From Cyanodermella asteris (taxonomy: Eukaryota > Ascomycota > Lecanoromycetes > Ostropales > Stictidaceae), in assembly GCA_900618795.1 (NCBI GenBank), contig UYJD01000002.1, positions 2,124,908-2,188,907 of the forward strand: a stretch of DNA of 64,000 nucleotides, read 5' to 3'. Positions within the stretch are counted from its first letter, which is position 1, and each line of letters opens with the position of its first letter. Shown piece after piece: positions 22,981 through 34,077 of this stretch. The notes under the pieces were generated by a model that was given only the letters and a program-made list of their open reading frames with translations, did no database searches and was not told where the DNA came from. The position numbers and the translations under genes are program-made.

Positions 22981-24240
22981 GGGTGGTATTGACACGGAGG
23001 TGCGAGCATCATCGGCAAGAAGCTACACTTTTTGAAAGCTTCAGCTCTGCCCACACCGTCATACTCCGCCCAGAGTGCAAAGCTTGAAAGTCAAAAGCTT
23101 CGAAACTTTGTAGAGCGCGGGCTGAGCCGTTGATGCTCGTGGTTCGACCCACTCAGTCGAACTGTAGCCAACTGCTCTTCTGCGCAGGCACCGAGTTTCC
23201 CCACACGGTGCTTCGCATGACGGCGAGATAGCATGGATAGCGAAATGCAACGCTTGGGGCCGTTGCAGGGCTGGCATCTCCACGAAAGAAAGCTCAGAGC
23301 AAACTGGGGGAAAGTGGAGATGGAAAGGCAGGGTTGGGTGAGGAAAATGCCGGCGACGAGGAGCGGGATGCCAAGGAGGAGAAAATGCGGGAGTGCCGTT
23401 GAGCGGCGATGACGCAGGTTGTCAACACACTAAGCGGTAAGTACTTAGGTAGGTACCTATCTCAAGACCATGCTGCTGTGATGAACGATTACCGATGAGC
23501 GGGTGATGGACACGGTCTACCGTTCACAAGGCGTTGGAAGTCAATTGCGGGACAGGTATCGTTTATTGCTGTCAAGTACATCTGCGATACGGAAGCGCGG
23601 CAGCCATCCAAGTCGGTGACCTTTGGTGCCCGGGTTGACATTACTCCGATGCGCATATCATGTAGAGATTACAGAACCAAGATCAAAGACATAAGCATTT
23701 GAGGATGTGTGATCAAGATCAAATCATGCATTGACTGGAAAATCAGAACTGCCTGCCAAATCTCATCGACGCCAATGCTAAATCAGACCCAAAGCAGCAA
23801 TTACGCCGTCTCCAAATGCAAATGCAAACTGTGCCAACCTCAGTACCGACCGCTATCAAGTCAAGCTCAACTACCGCGGCATGCTTCGAACATCAAACCA
23901 TCCCTCGTCCATCATCCATCATCAACATTACTTTTCATGGCGAAGCCTACCAGGCAAGACAATTGAGTGATGAGAGTACTGACAAACAGCATCCCATCCT
24001 GAACAGATTACCAACCAGGCAAGCAATGCAACAGCGTTGTACTGTAGACCACCATCAGTTTACTTATAATGCCCGCAGAGCTCAGCATCCAAAGACGCGA
24101 TCTCACGCTGAACAGCATTACAAGCCAACATCAAGGTAGCTAACAGAATAACGTGCTCACTGGGCCAGGGACAATTTGAACGAGACGGCAAGCAACATGA
24201 CAGCACAACAGCATCAGCCTCAAAACTCAGCACAGTGGAC
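22981..24240. other. Intergenic region with TACCTA-type motif
   Basis: 1.26 kb without a recognisable gene. At 23440-23461 lies AGTACTTAGGTAGGTACCTA, a palindrome-rich motif often seen between genes in filamentous ascomycetes; a related run is near 60126-60155. A GTGGTTCGACCC near 23140 looks like a Pol III B box but lacks an A box. Confidence 0.4.
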
Positions 24241-25437
24241 TTACAACACCTGCTCAGCGGCAGCCTCCTCAGCCTCCTCCTTGGCACTCTCGCTCTCCCA
24301 GATGTCGAACAGAGGTGCCTCGTCACGGCTCGTAGCCTCGACAGCAAACTGATCAGCATCATCGTTGACAACTGGAACTGGGTCAAGCTGCTTCTTCTCA
24401 TCAACGCGAGCCATAATCTCAGCCCAGGCGGCCTGGTTGGTCTCGGCATCTGACGGACTCTCATCACGTTCCTCTGAGGCGGCAGCAGTCTTGACAACAT
24501 CGACAGACGGATCGGCATCAGCCTCGTCATCATCACCGCGAACAACAAAGACGCTCGTCTCATCACAACCCTCACTGTAGTACTCTTTTGCTTCAAGCTC
24601 GCCAAGAGGTGTGCGAGGACCATCTTCCATCTTATCAGCGCGAGGCGCAGGAGCGGAAACGGAGACTGTGGGAGCCATGGTGCTGGAAATATCGGAAGGC
24701 ATCATCTCTGGCGGGATGTTCTCCTTGCCACGCTCCTCAAGCTCCTGCTTGGCGGCAAGGCGGGACTCGTCGTCAGAGATGTCCAGAGTCTGGGTGCTGA
24801 ACTCCATCAAGTTGCCGAGCTCCTCATCCGGTGTGTCCTCGTGAATCTCGAAGAACCATGACTTCTTCTCATAAGCAGCCACTTGGCGTGACTTGGCTGG
24901 GGTCGGGGCCGGAGCATAGCTAGACACCGAACCTGAGAGAGCAGCGTCGATGCTGAATGGAGTGGAAGACGACGAAAGGGAAGGTGGGTTGACGCGGCTG
25001 AATGGAGTGGACAGACGAGCCTTGCCATGCCTCTTACGAGGAGGAGTGCGGCCGGAGGGGGCAGTGCGAGGTGTGCTGATAGTGCTGGACTTGGAGGCTC
25101 TGGGAGTGAGCGTGGGACGGTAGGAGGTCGCAGTACTGTTGTCGGCCTTCAACACAAAGTGTGCCGATGGCTTGGAGAAGGTGAAGGCCGAGGGGGCATT
25201 GGTCTTTGCCTTCTTTGGCGAGAATAGGGTGGGGTCCACGTTCTCAGAATCATCGTTGTCGTAAAGATCCTCCTGCTTGCGCTTGGACGAGACCGCGAGA
25301 GAAGACTTCTGACCCTCAATGGCCGCAGTGATAGCTGGAGATGCGTTAGTGCAATCCAATAGCTCATTCCTCGCAATCTCTCGTACTGTTCTGAGTGTTC
25401 TTGGTGGACGTAAGACGCTGTAGCCTGGTCTCTCCAA
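24241..25437 (-). CDS. Unnamed fungal protein with KEN box and CDK-type sites
   Basis: One open frame of about 398 aa; I recall similar proteins in many filamentous ascomycetes, without a function. It begins YSVLRPPRTLRTVREIARNE, has SENVDPTLFSPKKAKT, a basic Ser/Thr-Pro-rich middle (about 105-160), the conserved core KSWFFEIHEDTPDEELGNLM, then GKENIPP and GPRTPLGELEAKEYY. KEN and ENVDP motifs plus many S/T-P sites suggest a cell-cycle protein destroyed through the APC/C; this is inference. The start is unsolved: the frame opens after a TGA at 25440-25438 with a TTG (25437-25435) and no ATG. An ATG at 25441-25439 is in another frame. A missed upstream exon, a non-AUG start or a one-base assembly error are possible. 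Confidence 0.75.
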   Translation of the reverse strand: MERPGYSVLRPPRTLRTVREIARNELLDCTNASPAITAAIEGQKSSLAVSSKRKQEDLYDNDDSENVDPTLFSPKKAKTNAPSAFTFSKPSAHFVLKADNSTATSYRPTLTPRASKSSTISTPRTAPSGRTPPRKRHGKARLSTPFSRVNPPSLSSSSTPFSIDAALSGSVSSYAPAPTPAKSRQVAAYEKKSWFFEIHEDTPDEELGNLMEFSTQTLDISDDESRLAAKQELEERGKENIPPEMMPSDISSTMAPTVSVSAPAPRADKMEDGPRTPLGELEAKEYYSEGCDETSVFVVRGDDDEADADPSVDVVKTAAASEERDESPSDAETNQAAWAEIMARVDEKKQLDPVPVVNDDADQFAVEATSRDEAPLFDIWESESAKEEAEEAAAEQVL

Positions 25438-27317
25438 TCATGCCGAATGGCACACGGCCGGTTGATCTGATAGTCTCCATTGCTAGACAGTACCAATTGG
25501 TCGATTGAGCGGGGTGATCTTGGTTTTGGACAGGAGATGGCCAGAATCAGGTATGAAGAATGTTGTGTGGAATAAACAACAAGTGCAGCACGCGGCAAGC
25601 GACTTTTATGTCTGCACGAGAGAGATGACTGCACGCGTATTCCAAATCGCAGGACGCTTCACTCAAAAGTCGGCAGGATGTGTGAGTCTTGCTATGACTG
25701 CGAGGGGCTCAGAGTGAAGCTGAGGAAGGAGGAAGAGCTCGGGGCAGCACGGGGTGAAGTCAATTCCGGCGGTTTGCCCTGAACGCGTTGGCGCTGCCAC
25801 GATCGAATCGCGTTCAACGTGACAACCCCTGCGCTCTCCACTCATTTACCTGTCCCGCTAAACCTCTTCGGGTCCTTCAGACACGCTCTCATCGCGCTTC
25901 AGTCACGCTCTGAATCTTCCATTTCGGCATGCTCCGCTCCTCGCTGCTGCAGATCTGCTTCAGCCATGGTCGGAGACCTTGCTGTGCATGAGGTAGCCGA
26001 CTCGATCCATTGGCTCTGGGGCCTCAATTCGCCAAAGCTAGAGCATCATCATTGCGTACTTGGTCTCTTGGTTCGATGGCGAATTGGCGAGGCTGTAGAG
26101 GCCAGGTCCTGCTGAGTTTCCCCATTCTGAAGCGCCCTGGCCGGCCGATTTGCAGACCGTACGCGTGCGTTGGCGACCCAAACACCTGGTTCGGAGAGGC
26201 CTGAACCACGACCTGTTGGCATCGGCTGCTCGATTCAACAACGGCTCAAACGACCATTGACGATAGCTGCGGCATGCAATGCAGGGGCTCACATAATTCC
26301 TCATTCGTCAGCGAATAACCCGACGATGGACAGCGGCCACGACGGTCAATGATGGTGTATGGCACAAGAACGATACACTATGGTGAGAACTTCCTGTGAC
26401 GGGCCTGCCGGAACGCTTGCCTGTGCTGACAGAAGTTTCATTATCAATGTGATACTCTGCCAGAACATCGCTGTCCAGCAAATCTACTGCTGAAGATCAC
26501 AGCGCTGGCTGAGATGAGCTTCGAGCCCTGGACAGTATGGTCTGCCATTCAGCTATTTGTATGATCCCTACTATTACTGCTCGATCTTCTGCTTCGACTT
26601 TAAGCACTCTGTGCATTGTTGCGTACACCCGTCCGCGCTTCCCCGTCCCATAATTGAGACTGTTGCTGTCTGTAGTGGATACGTGTTCCCGTACCATCAT
26701 GCAGCACGGCGCCTTTTGTTCCCAGTTTCTCCTCGAGTCCTGATTGACGAACGCGTGCTTATGTCAGCCAGTCAGCCTCGTCAGGACGGGCCTCTCGAGC
26801 TCTGTGGGCCATTTCTTCCGCGTCAAACTGGACATACACGACGTGCGAGGGAGCCAGAAGCATTCAAGCAACATGTCGTTCGCAGAGTACTCGACAAGCG
26901 AGCTTCACTCCAGCCAGCTATACCCAAGGTGTCGCGGATTCTGCCAAACAGACTTCACCATATTTAGGCGTACATGTAGTGATACGCACTTGTGCGTCTA
27001 CCAGCTGCTAGAAAGAACCTTAGCCGAGCAGTGCGGGCGAAGAAGCAGACGGACAAGCGGCAACATCCAGATTTCTTGATCAGCTTCATTCTCCGACTAA
27101 AGACAGGGACGATCGCCCGGTTTGGATCCACAGCACAAGGCGAGATCTGATGTCTAACAATGCCGATGGACTTGGCAAATTATGTCAAATATTACTTAAG
27201 GACTTGCGAATTGGGGGCGCTTTTCAGGATGCAATCTGTCTTTTCATGCTCGTTGACTTGGAGAAGGACGAGACATTAGGAATACACTGGCAACTGAATT
27301 TTACCTCGGAATAGACA
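25438..27317. other. Intergenic region before the HET relic
   Basis: 1.88 kb. The first 200 bp are the promoter of the minus-strand KEN-box gene. The rest holds only short frames. No HET N-terminal signature was found upstream of the relic at 27318, so the missing part seems deleted or fully decayed. Confidence 0.4.
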
Positions 27318-27758
27318 ATGATCCGGATCGCTCAGGCATTCAGCCGGCGACATGCCATAGCTGCGTCAGGCTACTCAGCCGGCTTGTGGCAACCAGGCCT
27401 GACACGTTATCTCAGCTGGATTCCGGTAGAGACATCAAGGGACATCGATCAGTTAGCCTGTCAGCACGACAGTGCTCTCGGTCCGAGCTGGTCGTGGATT
27501 TCCTACAGGGGTCCCATTGTTTTCACACGGGGACAAGATGTCTTCGCATGGAAAAATATATTAGCTGACCACTGGGATCGCGTGCTTGATGCGACTGAAG
27601 ACCAATGGCACTTCAAAATTAATGACGCGCAGGTCACGCTAAAGAACGATTCCAATCCGTTTTGCGAAGTACTGCATGGGTTTCTCGTAATGACAGCCCT
27701 CGTCTTGCGGGCTCTCGAGCTGACAAAAAACCACGTGATGATTGATGGAGGAATGTAG
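27318..27758 (+). pseudogene. HET-domain protein relic (C-terminal fragment)
   Basis: A 146-residue frame matches only the tail of fungal HET proteins: GYSAGLWQPGLTRYLSWIP, then GPSWSWISYRGPIVF, which correspond to the family's YLAGLW...LLW and APSWSWAS blocks. The HET domain itself (SHTWG, WIDALCI-type motifs) is not found upstream. Weak coding-like text continues to about 28134 in other frames (for example WDAWNYDFLLLRR). It is best read as a truncated, decaying copy of a host incompatibility-type gene. Confidence 0.6.
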
Positions 27759-28627
27759 GGAGCTATGCGACTCCTCGTTCAGGTACATGCAAACGCAACA
27801 GAGGTTCCGACGCACGCTGTCCTTATGTCCCGACATCCGGAGTCGTATTGTGTATACGGACCTCGTGACGACAGGCAAAAAAGCCGTCTTCGAACTCAAG
27901 CGCCGTGAAAGGCTCGAGCGTTGGGACGCATGGAATTATGATTTCCTGCTGTTGCGCAGAGTTTCGACAGACATTGGAACCTATACCCGAACACACTATA
28001 TATCGGCAAAAGATCGAAGATATTCTCCAGGGAGGATTTATTTCCGCCTCGGGAGAATCCAAGCTGGTGGGAGCGTGGGAAGGAACTTGACCGAGCGGAC
28101 TACTTACAAGACGTCGGACTTGGCACGTATCTAATCAAAGTCGTGTAGAGCAGGCAGGAAACATGTTTGCGAATACGACTTGATCGTGGTCCAGCTTCTG
28201 CAAACGGGGCGGAAGACAGTGAAGATAGCTATTGCGGCCGTCGCCGTTTGTTTCTCGACTGAGCCAACTACAATTGCGGAAGTGTCGAATGTCCCGAAAA
28301 ACTTTCTTGTAAGAACAGCAATGTGGAAGAACCCTTTTCCCACCAGCGGCATGCCTACACTACATCTGTTCCCAATTTTCCAAAATGAGCAGTTGGAGGT
28401 TAAATCCAGGCAAGGCACTCTTTCGCAGGAGGGTTCCCATCATGAGGTATCAATAGACTGCTGCAATGCGATAAAATCCGGTTCATTTGTACACTAACTC
28501 AACACCGGGAATGAGCGGTCATCAGGGTCATCCAAATATACACAAAAGAATGCAAGCACCACCATACGATGGGTGCAGGCCAATTTCACATCCCACGGCC
28601 TCAGACCATCGGGAATGCCAAAGATAG
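27759..28627. other. Decayed stretch and 3' flank of the second 7TM gene
   Basis: Frames here are short and overlapping. Some may be remains of the HET-like gene that ends at about 27758. No intact gene seen. Confidence 0.35.
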
Positions 28628-29975
28628 TCAGGCACCCGCAGTCTCGCCCTGCTTCCCCTCCACCAGCTTCCCAGCCCCCACCGCCGCCTCCGTCGTCCCA
28701 CACGACTCTATCCGCGTCAGCGGCCAACTGCTCCTCGTGCCCGTCGTCACCTCCCACTCGACTTTGACCATGATGCCCTGCCCTCTCTCCATGCTGTCGA
28801 CGACGCTGTCTTCGCCCATCCCCGCCGTTCGCATCTGCGGCATGGATTCCGAGCGGTCGGCGAAATCTTTCTCGCTGTCCTTCTCGAGCATGGCGATGGG
28901 ATGCGGAGTCGGTGCGCGCGTGGCGCACGGCCGGCCGAACCACTCGCCGGTGTTGCGACTGGAGCTCACGTTACCGGATTCCGGGTCTCGGGGGCGGGGA
29001 GATGTGGGGCTTTGGCCGCCGGTGCCGGCGGACGAGTAGCGGAGATATGTCCAGCGGCGGGCGACGCTGGACGGGACGACGCGTCGTACTGCGGGCCCGA
29101 TGACTGGGAGGCAGCCGGCGGTGATGCCGAGGGTGGATTCGATCAGCGACCACGACAAGGCGCCGGGAACGGTGTAGGTCGTATCGGTCGCGAAGTCGAC
29201 TTGAAGGACGTAGTGGAGGCGAACCACGGAGATGATCGTGACAAATATGCCGACGCTGAAAAGGCCGGTGAGCATCAGCTTCTTGCCCCTTGGGATGCAT
29301 AGCTTCCACACCATGGGCATTGGAAGGTAGATAACCATCGCGTCGGTGACGACGTTGAGAATGCCGCCCCAAAGCCAGAGAGCGACGCGGTCGCCGCATG
29401 CTGCGTTCGCGATTGTCGGATCCCATTGCGCGGGAATCGGCATGCAGATGAAGATCGTGATGATGACGATTGTGACCGAGAACATGATGCACAGACACAT
29501 GGTGATGAGTGCGGCCATGCGGAAGCGTGCGCCTGGAAAGACGGCCAGGTACAGCAGGCACATTGAGGCCTTTATCAGGCCTTGCACGATCGGCCATATC
29601 AGCTGGAGGACGAAAACAAGGATTCCGAAAGTCGTGAGCGATTGTGGGTTTGTGCTGGCGACGATGTTTTGGTGTATGCCGACGCCGCCGAGAAGTATAG
29701 AAAGAACCTCGCACGCGTAGCTTCCACCGGTAAAGAACTGAAATGTTCTGATTAGCACGATGTATCACCAGAGCCAGGTACCCGCAACAGTGCCGCGAGA
29801 CTGTACCACTCACCAATGCGATAAGCATGACAAAGTCGTTGGAAGCCAACGGTAACCGCTGCAGATAACGAGCCCAGAAGCGAGCAACCACCGCAAGGGC
29901 CGCCACCAGCGTGAAGACCGTGGTGACAATCAAAAGTACCCGCTGGGCAGCGCTGTCAATATGCCAAATGAACAT
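28628..29975 (-). CDS. Rhodopsin-like seven-helix membrane protein, second copy type
   Basis: Two exons, 29975-29814 and 29737-28628 (76 bp intron GTGAGT...TTTCAG), 423 aa. The start MFIWHIDSAAQRVLLIV leads into helix 1. Family marks follow: ASNDFVMLIAL, GGVGIHQNIV, VFVLQLIWPIVQGLIKASM, the FICMPIPAQWDP loop, VALWLWGGILNVVTDAMVIY, IPRGKKLMLTGLFSVG and WSLIESTLGITAGCLPVIGP. The 115-residue tail is Ser/Thr/Gly-rich and probably cytosolic. It belongs to the same broad fungal family as the gene at 13684-15136, but intron number and sequence differ greatly, so they are not recent duplicates. No function is known for this type. Confidence 0.87.
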
Positions 29976-31405
29976 TGTGATGACGCCGTGAATTGCCGTA
30001 GGGGTGGAAAAGGAGAGAGGCAGTGAGGCAGGGGAGATTGTTTGCTGTGCCAAATGGACGAAATGAGAGTGAGACGACACGGCTATATGGCTGCTGAGAA
30101 GAAGAATGGAAAAGACGGACTGCAGCAAGAGGAAATTGGGATCGCCTGCAGGTAAAGGGCTTTCCAAAGGGCTTCGATGCCTATATACACGTCGACCATC
30201 GTGAGATCGCAAGGCACGTTCCCGCTCGCGCCATGGCTGGAACGTGAACGAAGGGGGAAAAAAAGGAGATTGGGACCACCGACATACAGCCGCCTGGAGG
30301 CGTCTGGGTTGGGACTAAACGATCTATTGCGGAAATCCACCATGCAGGCGGACGAGGGAACTACCACAGCATGCAGCAAAGGCTGCCTTTGGCGATAGCT
30401 CAAGATCAGAGAGCTAGAGGGTTATCGTCCAGTCGGAGTGTGCATTGTGCGATGACCGACCGTCCGGTGCATGTTAGTTCATCGGGATCTGAAAAGAGAA
30501 CCGCACATTCGTAGCAAGCCCCGCCCTTCACATGGCCTGGCTGGACTGTGATGGCTCGAACTAATGCATGACCTTTTGAGAAATCCGGCGTTGGGTGCAG
30601 AAATGTCTTCGTTCCTGAGACACAGGAACGGACGGGCAAAGCCCCGCTGCCATGCAAGGGTCTTAAACATGCATCTTGAAACTGTCAGAACGTGGCGTTT
30701 TAGCACTCAAGCACAAGTGGAATGATTGAGATCTCAGATCTGATATCTTAGCATTTTGATTCTTGATCAGACGACAGGCACAAAGGCACGGGCTCGAATT
30801 GCAGATAAAAGGTAGTGTGGATAGAGTGGAGTGAAGTGGGCGATAAGATAAGCGACGTCGATCAGATAATTAGTCAGCCAAGTCTGTCACGACGTCGGCC
30901 CAACCTTGCCCTCATCAGACATGCGCGAGACCTGCATGCTACATTCGATGAATTCATCTTTGCCCCTATGCGAGCCTGCTGCACTGCGTTTCCGAGGCAG
31001 CTGTTGTTTCCATATTCCAAAGGGAATTTTCCGTGAGAGCTTCAGCCGAATGCGAGGGCTAGCCGGTACGAGGTGAGCAATTGTCCTTGGCCACTGCGTG
31101 CTCGGGTCTTTGTATGCGATGTGACGTGCTGAGTCGAGACCTACGATGCTTCGATATTCCATGTTGTGAAGTACGAGGCAAGCTATGAGATTGTATACGG
31201 ACTATCAAACTTGTACGCGATGCAGCGCGGGCTCAATTGAAGTCGCAATATACGACGTCGTCACGCAGCACATTCAGGCGATCTTGATAATCCATGCTTG
31301 AAATCGAAGATTTCGCTCACAATTCTAGCAATCGGTCGATTCGACCGCACGTCTGCGCACCACAGCCGGTCGGCAGCTCACGGCTCGAGCAGTCAAGCTG
31401 CATCA
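29976..31405. other. Intergenic region, second 7TM gene to F-box-like gene
   Basis: 1.43 kb. A minus-strand TATATAG at 30188-30182 probably belongs to the 7TM gene. The rest (30400-31400) shows no convincing frame. Confidence 0.4.
30182..30188 (-). promoter_or_regulatory. TATA box of the second 7TM gene
   Basis: GTGTATATAG on the minus strand, about 210 bp upstream of the ATG at 29975, in a GC-balanced context. Confidence 0.35.
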
Positions 31406-32413
31406 ATGCCAGACTCCGGCGCCCTCTCACACGTCCGTCGGGATGCAAGGCCTCGATCTCGATCCTCATCTGAACACGAGAACCGGCTTGAGGAGGATTT
31501 CATGCGGCTCGACATCATGCCGATACCTCTGAAGCCTGGTGCCAGTTTTTTACACCTACCGGTCGAGATTCGGTGGATGATCTATAAGCATGCGCTTTCA
31601 GACACTCGAGTTGCAGTGGGCTGGGACGGTACATGGGATTTCGGCCGGCGAGAGCTATACCGAACGCCTTATGCGTTGATGCGGACCTGTAGGCGCGTGT
31701 ATGCAGACATCGTCGATGCCTGGCCACAGTGGTGTCTGGTGGATCTGGGCCCGCTAAAGAGGTACAATTCGGTCAAGATGCTCGATGTCATCTCTAGAAT
31801 ACCACTGTCAGTGGCCCAGAACCTCCAGAGCCTGTGTGTCTCCGCGTTTCATGTCGTGGTCTTTCGCAGATCGCCACAGCCAGACCAGGTCGTCAACGGG
31901 TTTTCGTTCTTCGGCTTCTTCCGGCACTTGAACCTGAAACGGCTGCTTCTGCGATGGGACGACACTATCAGCTCCCCCTCATCTCCGAACAACCACGATT
32001 ATCAGTATGCCGTCATTCGAGAACAGCTTGTCAAGTACGGTACCGGGTGGAAAGAGCTTTATCTTGCGACACCGTTCGAGACACTCGTCAACGGTCTCGA
32101 CCTCGAGATCAAGAAACGAGACGGAATCGACTCTGGAGCCTGCGCGTCTCTGAGTCTCGTCAAGCAGAGCGAGCGCGGGCCGTTCGAGGACGATCCAGAG
32201 TTCCGCTGCATCTACGATGCACTGACCAACTCGGCTCCGAAAGGCGCTGCTCACGTAATAGTAGTGAAAAGGGGTCGCGACGTTAATATCCATGAGCCGC
32301 CTGCCTCCACGCCTGTCATCGACGATCCACACGGTGTCCAGTGGCTCAAAGGCACGAGCACGTGGGCTCATTGTGCATCGTACGGTATCCTACGTCAATC
32401 TTTTGTTGCTTGA
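31406..32413 (+). CDS. F-box/2EXR-like domain protein
   Basis: Intronless, 335 aa from the ATG at 31406; the frame is open upstream to 31298 but only from a TTG. After a disordered basic N-terminus, FLHLPVEIRWMIYKHAL (about residues 48-64) is the short F-box-like/2EXR helix pair that opens many Dothideomycete proteins. LMRTCRRVYADI follows, then a region of leucine-rich character (LKRLLLRWDD, KELYLATPFETLV). Such proteins may recruit targets to SCF ubiquitin ligases, but most have no known partner. The conserved motif is clear, the function is inferred. Confidence 0.75.
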   Translation: MPDSGALSHVRRDARPRSRSSSEHENRLEEDFMRLDIMPIPLKPGASFLHLPVEIRWMIYKHALSDTRVAVGWDGTWDFGRRELYRTPYALMRTCRRVYADIVDAWPQWCLVDLGPLKRYNSVKMLDVISRIPLSVAQNLQSLCVSAFHVVVFRRSPQPDQVVNGFSFFGFFRHLNLKRLLLRWDDTISSPSSPNNHDYQYAVIREQLVKYGTGWKELYLATPFETLVNGLDLEIKKRDGIDSGACASLSLVKQSERGPFEDDPEFRCIYDALTNSAPKGAAHVIVVKRGRDVNIHEPPASTPVIDDPHGVQWLKGTSTWAHCASYGILRQSFVA

Positions 32414-33589
32414 TATGCGTTCCTTGAAGATTGCTTATCTGGAGGACGATCGCACGATGCCGCACATACTTGCTGTGCATTTCCGCGCTACCTCAACGCT
32501 TAGTTGCACGATCGAGAGATGTTCCATGTCATGAAAACGCATCCAGTTGACAAGTTCGTGGTTCTCTCGTCATCAAGGCAAATATCGTGCATAGCTTCGC
32601 TGAAGTCGATAATGTGCTTGTGGTGCCGCGTTCGAAGAGGCTCGAGTTCTTGCACCTGCGATGGTGGAACAAAAGCTGTTCAAGCTGCAGGAACGCCAAT
32701 CAAGGATCGTCTCCTCGGAAATTGTCCTTGTCGACAGATTATCGATGTCGCCATCATGCTTCTTGTGCACCATTTGCACCTCTGGCAGTTTCCGAGCCCA
32801 CAGATGTGCAGCTAAACCGACCTTTTTGGACACATCTGCCGCTCGGTGAGATCAGATCCGAGTTTTGTACTACCAAACGTCTCACCGTCGAGTCGGAATT
32901 TCGTCAATGCCGCATACGACGATATTGACAAGGGTGATCCTCTGTCACCACGGGGGCTGGATCAGTCATCGGATATCTGCTTTTGCCAAATGTCGAAATC
33001 GCGAAAGACCGTCGGGGCGGTGATGCAGGTTACTGGCGAAGTCATCGAGAGATGATCGTTGACATGGTCGGCTTCATACAACCACGATTCCTTGACAAGC
33101 TCCACAAAGGTACTGCCATCAATCTGATCTCTCAGCTTTCCTGCATTTTGCACTACCGTGCCAATGATTACTGGGTGATACATTGCGCTCGTTGCTGCAT
33201 CCAAACATCGCCCTTTGTCACAAGCAAAACCAAGTCACCGGCCCTGACCTCCTCTCTACCGGGATCGAAAAGGAACGGAAAGTGCTAACGCAGAAACCTG
33301 GTCCCTCGAGACTTTCTGGGGATGTTCAATTGAGCGAATCGTTCGCCAGTCACATGGCTCTTCGCTTACAAAGCGCACCTGTTGTTTCCATTGTTGCCAC
33401 TCATTCACCCCGTCACAAGCTTGGCATCGTCATGTCAGCAAGAAAACGAAGAGAGAAAAAAATTAAAAATGACCACCAGTGCTTCAAAAGAGCAAAACTG
33501 TAAACTGCCTCCTTGCATTTTACAGAAACCACTCAATTCCTACCCCGGTGGGTAGGAGCCTCCGTCATGGTTTTTTTTCCGCCCAACTT

Positions 33590-33667
33590 GAGGCGAGTCG
33601 ACGCCTTTTCCCGGAACGATTTATCTTATACCTCCAAATGGGGGGTCGAACCACGGCGACTCGCCTC
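33590..33667. repeat. Perfect 11-bp inverted repeat
   Basis: GAGGCGAGTCG at 33590-33600 and its exact complement CGACTCGCCTC at 33657-33667, 56 bp apart. The right arm lies within the tRNA-like sequence, so the two may form one structured element. Confidence 0.6.
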
Positions 33668-33715
33668 TAAGGTGCGCGCGCTCCCAACGATCGTAACCGC
33701 TAGGCCACCGCCACC
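33630..33715 (-). other. tRNA-like sequence with Pol III A and B boxes
   Basis: Read on the minus strand it carries TGGCCTAGCGG (33707-33697), an A box, and GGTTCGACCCC (33652-33642), a B box, 44 bp apart. A GGCG-AGT-CGCC hairpin sits where a class II tRNA has its long variable arm. The acceptor ends do not pair and the D and T stems are poor, so this is not a working tRNA. It could be a tRNA-derived SINE head or a decayed tRNA. Confidence 0.4.
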
Positions 33716-34077
33716 TTCTGATGTGAGAAAGTCGCAACGGAATTAAATATGTACCTTGGCACAGGTGCCGCCAATTCGAGTCTGCAATTCTTATTTCCAA
33801 ACCACGGGATATGCGAACCATGTCTTCTGTCCTGGTAATTGGATGCTCTCTTATTCATGTTTCCGGTTTGCACTCTTTGCAGCAGCGGGAATGAGTCGGC
33901 CGGAGCCCAAAATAATAGCCCGGGGCTATCTTTCCGCATCACAGCTCTCACCAAACTATTGACTCGGGCACGAGTAGCTGTTTCAGGGTTCACATTCGCA
34001 AAGTGATGACACTGCTGCTCACAACTCTACAGCCAGGGACCGGGAAAGATAACGTTAATATGGAAATTGATTCACAT

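Larger units (their letters stand above)
32414..34077. other. Intergenic region with tRNA-like element
   Basis: 1.66 kb without a coding gene. It contains the tRNA-like/inverted-repeat element at 33590-33715 (listed separately) and several T runs (33570-33578). The rest shows nothing clear. Confidence 0.4.

Noticed and set aside
23130-23160. B-box-like GTGGTTCGACCC as a second tRNA or SINE
   Set aside because: No A box within the right distance and no cloverleaf pairing.
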